A stretch of DNA of 40,833 nt from SFWF01 sp045636705 (GTDB lineage Bacteria > Bacillota > Clostridia > Oscillospirales > Acutalibacteraceae): contig JAZTYA010000009.1 in assembly GCA_045636705.1 (NCBI GenBank), forward strand, positions 1 through 40,833. Direction: 5' to 3'. Under the pieces are notes generated by a model, which was not told where the DNA came from, ran no database searches, and saw only the letters and a program-made list of their open reading frames with translations. Made by a program: the position numbers and the translations under genes. Shown in pieces: positions 39,095-40,833 of this stretch (the stretch's first letter is position 1; each line of letters opens with the position of its first letter).

Positions 39095-40099
39095 TCATTT
39101 CTTAATAATTAAAGATGCCAGTTTGCTAACTAAAAAGTGAATAGGAACGCTGACTAAAACCGCAATCAAAACAACCACTAAATAGTCTAAAGCGCCATTA
39201 CTGCTTAAAAAACGAGTTCCCAAAAGGCTTCTCCACACGTTGCGTATAATCACGTGGGTTAGATATATTTCTAAAGAGTGGTTTCCAAAGAAACGCAAAA
39301 TAACAAGCAGAGGATTTTGACCCTTTAAAAGCCCAAAAAGATAAGAAAAAATAAGGCAAAGGGCTATTGCCATAAGTCCATAGCAAAGTCTAATCCAAAG
39401 GGCAGAAAGGTTAATTTCTTCGCGAAGATAAACACACATAAATCCGCCAAAAACAGTAAACAATGCCCAAGTGATAGGCACGTCTCTTTTTTCATAAACC
39501 GCTTTTCCTAAAAAACAACCAATAAAGAAAATAATAAAACGAACTGTCGCTATTTCGGTGTTGCCGTAAAATGTAGGGAAAAGGTCGTTAATAATTAAAA
39601 GCAGGTTGAAATATAAAAAACAAAAAACAGCAACTCCTACAAAACGATTTTTAGTGCAAGACCCGTTTTGATAGTGGTAAACTAGCGGGAAAACCAAATA
39701 GAAAATGAGCATTGCGGGAACGTACCAAGTGGTAATCATACCGCTTAAAGGGAAGGAAAGCTGTGTAATATCAAGAATCAGGTTGCCTTCACCTAAATAA
39801 AGGGACCTCCATATAAAAAACGGCACACAGATAAACAGATAGGGAAGAAATAGTCTTACAACCCTTTTTTTATAAAAGAGAGAAAGAGGCTCCTTTTTTT
39901 GAAAAGCAAAATAAAGACCAATACCCGAAAGGAAAAGAAAAATATCAACGCCTGCGTTACCATAAACTGAAAATCTTCTTAAAAACAAAGAGGAAATATC
40001 TCCTTCAAAGTGGTGGAAAACCACCCAAATGCAAGCAAATCCCATAATTTCTGTACGAAACTTGCTTATCGCTGAAAAGTTTAAATTAAACGATTTCAA
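39095..40099 (-). CDS. Integral membrane acyltransferase family 3 protein (OafA/WecH-like)
   Basis: 334 aa from TTG 40099, which has a strong AAGGAGG 7 nt upstream; a longer frame opens at 40144 but would include the promoter -10 and the ribosome site. About ten membrane helices. The catalytic-type His pair is in WVVFHHFEGD of the first helix, followed by the family signature NAGVDIFLFLSGIGLYF and YKKRVVRLFLPYL. Such enzymes transfer acetyl or other acyl groups to surface polysaccharide, peptidoglycan or lipids. The substrate is unknown and no polysaccharide genes are adjacent. Confidence 0.88.
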   Translation of the reverse strand: MKSFNLNFSAISKFRTEIMGFACIWVVFHHFEGDISSLFLRRFSVYGNAGVDIFLFLSGIGLYFAFQKKEPLSLFYKKRVVRLFLPYLFICVPFFIWRSLYLGEGNLILDITQLSFPLSGMITTWYVPAMLIFYLVFPLVYHYQNGSCTKNRFVGVAVFCFLYFNLLLIINDLFPTFYGNTEIATVRFIIFFIGCFLGKAVYEKRDVPITWALFTVFGGFMCVYLREEINLSALWIRLCYGLMAIALCLIFSYLFGLLKGQNPLLVILRFFGNHSLEIYLTHVIIRNVWRSLLGTRFLSSNGALDYLVVVLIAVLVSVPIHFLVSKLASLIIKK

Positions 40100-40135
40100 A
40101 ATATTGCCTCCTTTTCCTTTTAATACCTGACCCAA

Positions 40136-40164
40136 ATTATACAATAAATCCCCTATTTCTGCAA
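40136..40164 (-). promoter_or_regulatory. Candidate promoter of the acyltransferase operon
   Basis: Leftward TATAAT (40141-40136) is clear; at 17 nt upstream the -35 is only TTGCAG (40164-40159), which lies across the loop of the hairpin at 40146-40174. Confidence 0.5.
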
Positions 40165-40174
40165 TAGGGGATTT
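40146..40174. repeat. Perfect inverted repeat upstream of the acyltransferase gene
   Basis: 12-bp perfect stem (40146-40157 with 40163-40174), five-base loop TCTGC. It covers the space between -35 and -10 of the candidate promoter. It could be an operator, or a terminator for transcripts from the right; on the minus strand it is not followed by a good T run. Confidence 0.6.
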
Positions 40175-40312
40175 TGGGAGAGGTCATACAACCTAAAGGC
40201 TCACTTAAAAACCAATTATTACCTAATCACAATACCTAAAGGTAGGCGCCTTTATTTTTCAGGCTCATAACCCTCGCTTTATCTAATCCAAATCAAATCT
40301 GCACATAAAACG

Positions 40313-40341
40313 AAAACAGCCACCGTAAAGGTGACTGTTTT
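40313..40341 (-). terminator. Terminator after the last (partial) minus-strand gene
   Basis: Stem 40313-40324 with 40330-40341 (12 positions, one C-A mismatch), loop GTAAA; on the minus strand it ends in TTTT-CG-TTTTA. It lies 60 nt beyond the stop of the gene at 40402. Confidence 0.65.
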
Positions 40342-40401
40342 CATTTTGGCAAGTTGCACCGATTTAGATATCAGTGTTAAAACCATTTATTAAGCTCTAA
40401 T

Positions 40402-40833
40402 TTATTTATTCCATAACACCGTTTCCAAACCATTACCATCAACAAATATAATCTTATTTATTTCCTGCAATTCAACATAAGAAAACTGCTTTTGATAATT
40501 TTGGGCTTTGTTGTTAAGAAGTGTGGTGTTGAAAGCATTGATGTAAAGTGCATTGTCTTTTACTTCGCTCTTTATAGCTCTTATGAAATATTCCGAACCC
40601 ACAGAAATCACAGTTACATACTCACATTTTTTAATTGTATCTTCCGTCAGTTCCATCCTTCCGAGTTGGGGAATTTTTACTTCGATTGCTTCAGAGTTAT
40701 CGTTATCAACGGGATTCTCAATAAGTTCAGCTAATGAATACACATCAGCAGAAATAGAGATATCCTCAGGGGAAACCTTCTTAATTGCAACATTAAACAT
40801 AAGATTAACCCCAACGATTACAACCAATACTGC
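40402..40833 (-). CDS. Membrane-anchored protein of unknown function, N-terminus outside window
   Basis: 143 codons are visible from the window edge to the stop at 40402; the frame is open to the edge, so the true start may be a little outside. The first visible residues AVLVVIVGVNLMFNVAIKK look like a single membrane helix with a basic exit, followed by an extracellular domain of about 120 residues (IEVKIPQLGRMELTEDTI, YVTVISVGSEYFIRAIKS, LQEINKIIFVDGNGLETV). I do not recognise the family. The fold looks beta-rich and acidic. It is separated from the acyltransferase by a 300-nt stretch with three hairpins. Confidence 0.7.
   Translation of the reverse strand, partial: AVLVVIVGVNLMFNVAIKKVSPEDISISADVYSLAELIENPVDNDNSEAIEVKIPQLGRMELTEDTIKKCEYVTVISVGSEYFIRAIKSEVKDNALYINAFNTTLLNNKAQNYQKQFSYVELQEINKIIFVDGNGLETVLWNK

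Noticed and set aside
40100..40144. Longer N-terminus of the acyltransferase from a TTG at 40144
   Set aside because: It would encode the AAGGAGG ribosome site and overlap the TATAAT element; TTG 40099 has ideal spacing.
1..40833. CRISPR array, tRNA/rRNA genes, prophage or insertion sequence
   Set aside because: No regularly spaced repeats, no tRNA-like cloverleaf or rRNA stretch noticed, and no integrase, transposase or phage structural gene among the coding regions.

Overview
The window looks like a core-metabolism stretch of an anaerobic, Gram-positive Clostridia-type genome (Bacillota, perhaps an Oscillospiraceae/Ruminococcaceae-like gut commensal; the family is inference). Signs: AT-rich intergenic DNA with TTGACA/TATAAT promoters, AGGAGG-type ribosome sites with frequent TTG/GTG starts, an 8Fe-8S ferredoxin, a DnaD plus DnaI-type primosome pair, RicT, an MltG-U32 peptidase pair and a SpoVD/FtsI-like PBP. 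Genes are dense and mostly intact. I see no phage, IS element, CRISPR array, tRNA or rRNA gene.

Layout: 1-481 is the C-terminal end of a surface-type repeat protein (MBG-like plus Fn3-like), convergent with an IspD/TarI-type cytidylyltransferase (542-1261, minus). From 1383 to 12239 lies one large plus-strand operon, ilvB-ilvH-ilvC-ilvD-leuA-leuC-leuD-leuB-ilvE. It holds all enzymes from pyruvate/2-ketobutyrate to Val, Ile and Leu except threonine deaminase/citramalate synthase. Its leader has a strong promoter, a 32-codon ORF with ten Ile/Leu/Val codons among 12, and an intrinsic terminator just before ilvB: a leader-peptide attenuator not covered by ordinary gene calling. It is the most interesting signal here.

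12248-14526 (minus) is an overlapping cluster pduL-hemW-histidine phosphatase. 14685-15938 (plus) is a GH28-like beta-helix protein with altered catalytic motifs. 15987-16157 (minus) is a small ferredoxin absent from long-ORF lists. 16246-19036 (minus) is trpS-holB-ricT. 19193-25817 (plus) is a housekeeping run: thyX-tmk-DJ-1 protein-5-formyl-THF cyclo-ligase-mltG-U32 peptidase-PBP. A terminator-like hairpin overlaps the start of the PBP gene. 25917-28906 (plus) holds a CYTH protein and an ECF sigma factor overlapping a membrane-anchored beta-propeller protein.

28954-30851 (minus) encodes the DnaD/DnaI-type replication pair; 31029-32039 (plus) galE; 32089-34660 (minus) eutH and glnA, which may link ethanolamine uptake to ammonium assimilation; 34803-35975 (plus) a malic enzyme; 36011-37282 (minus) a SulP transporter without STAS domain; 37396-40099 (minus) an acyltransferase, DUF6440, DUF554 and ABC-like ATPase cluster. 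The window ends inside a minus-strand membrane-anchored protein of unknown function (40402-40833). All readings were made by eye from the sequence; no homology search was run, and family names rest on recognised motifs.
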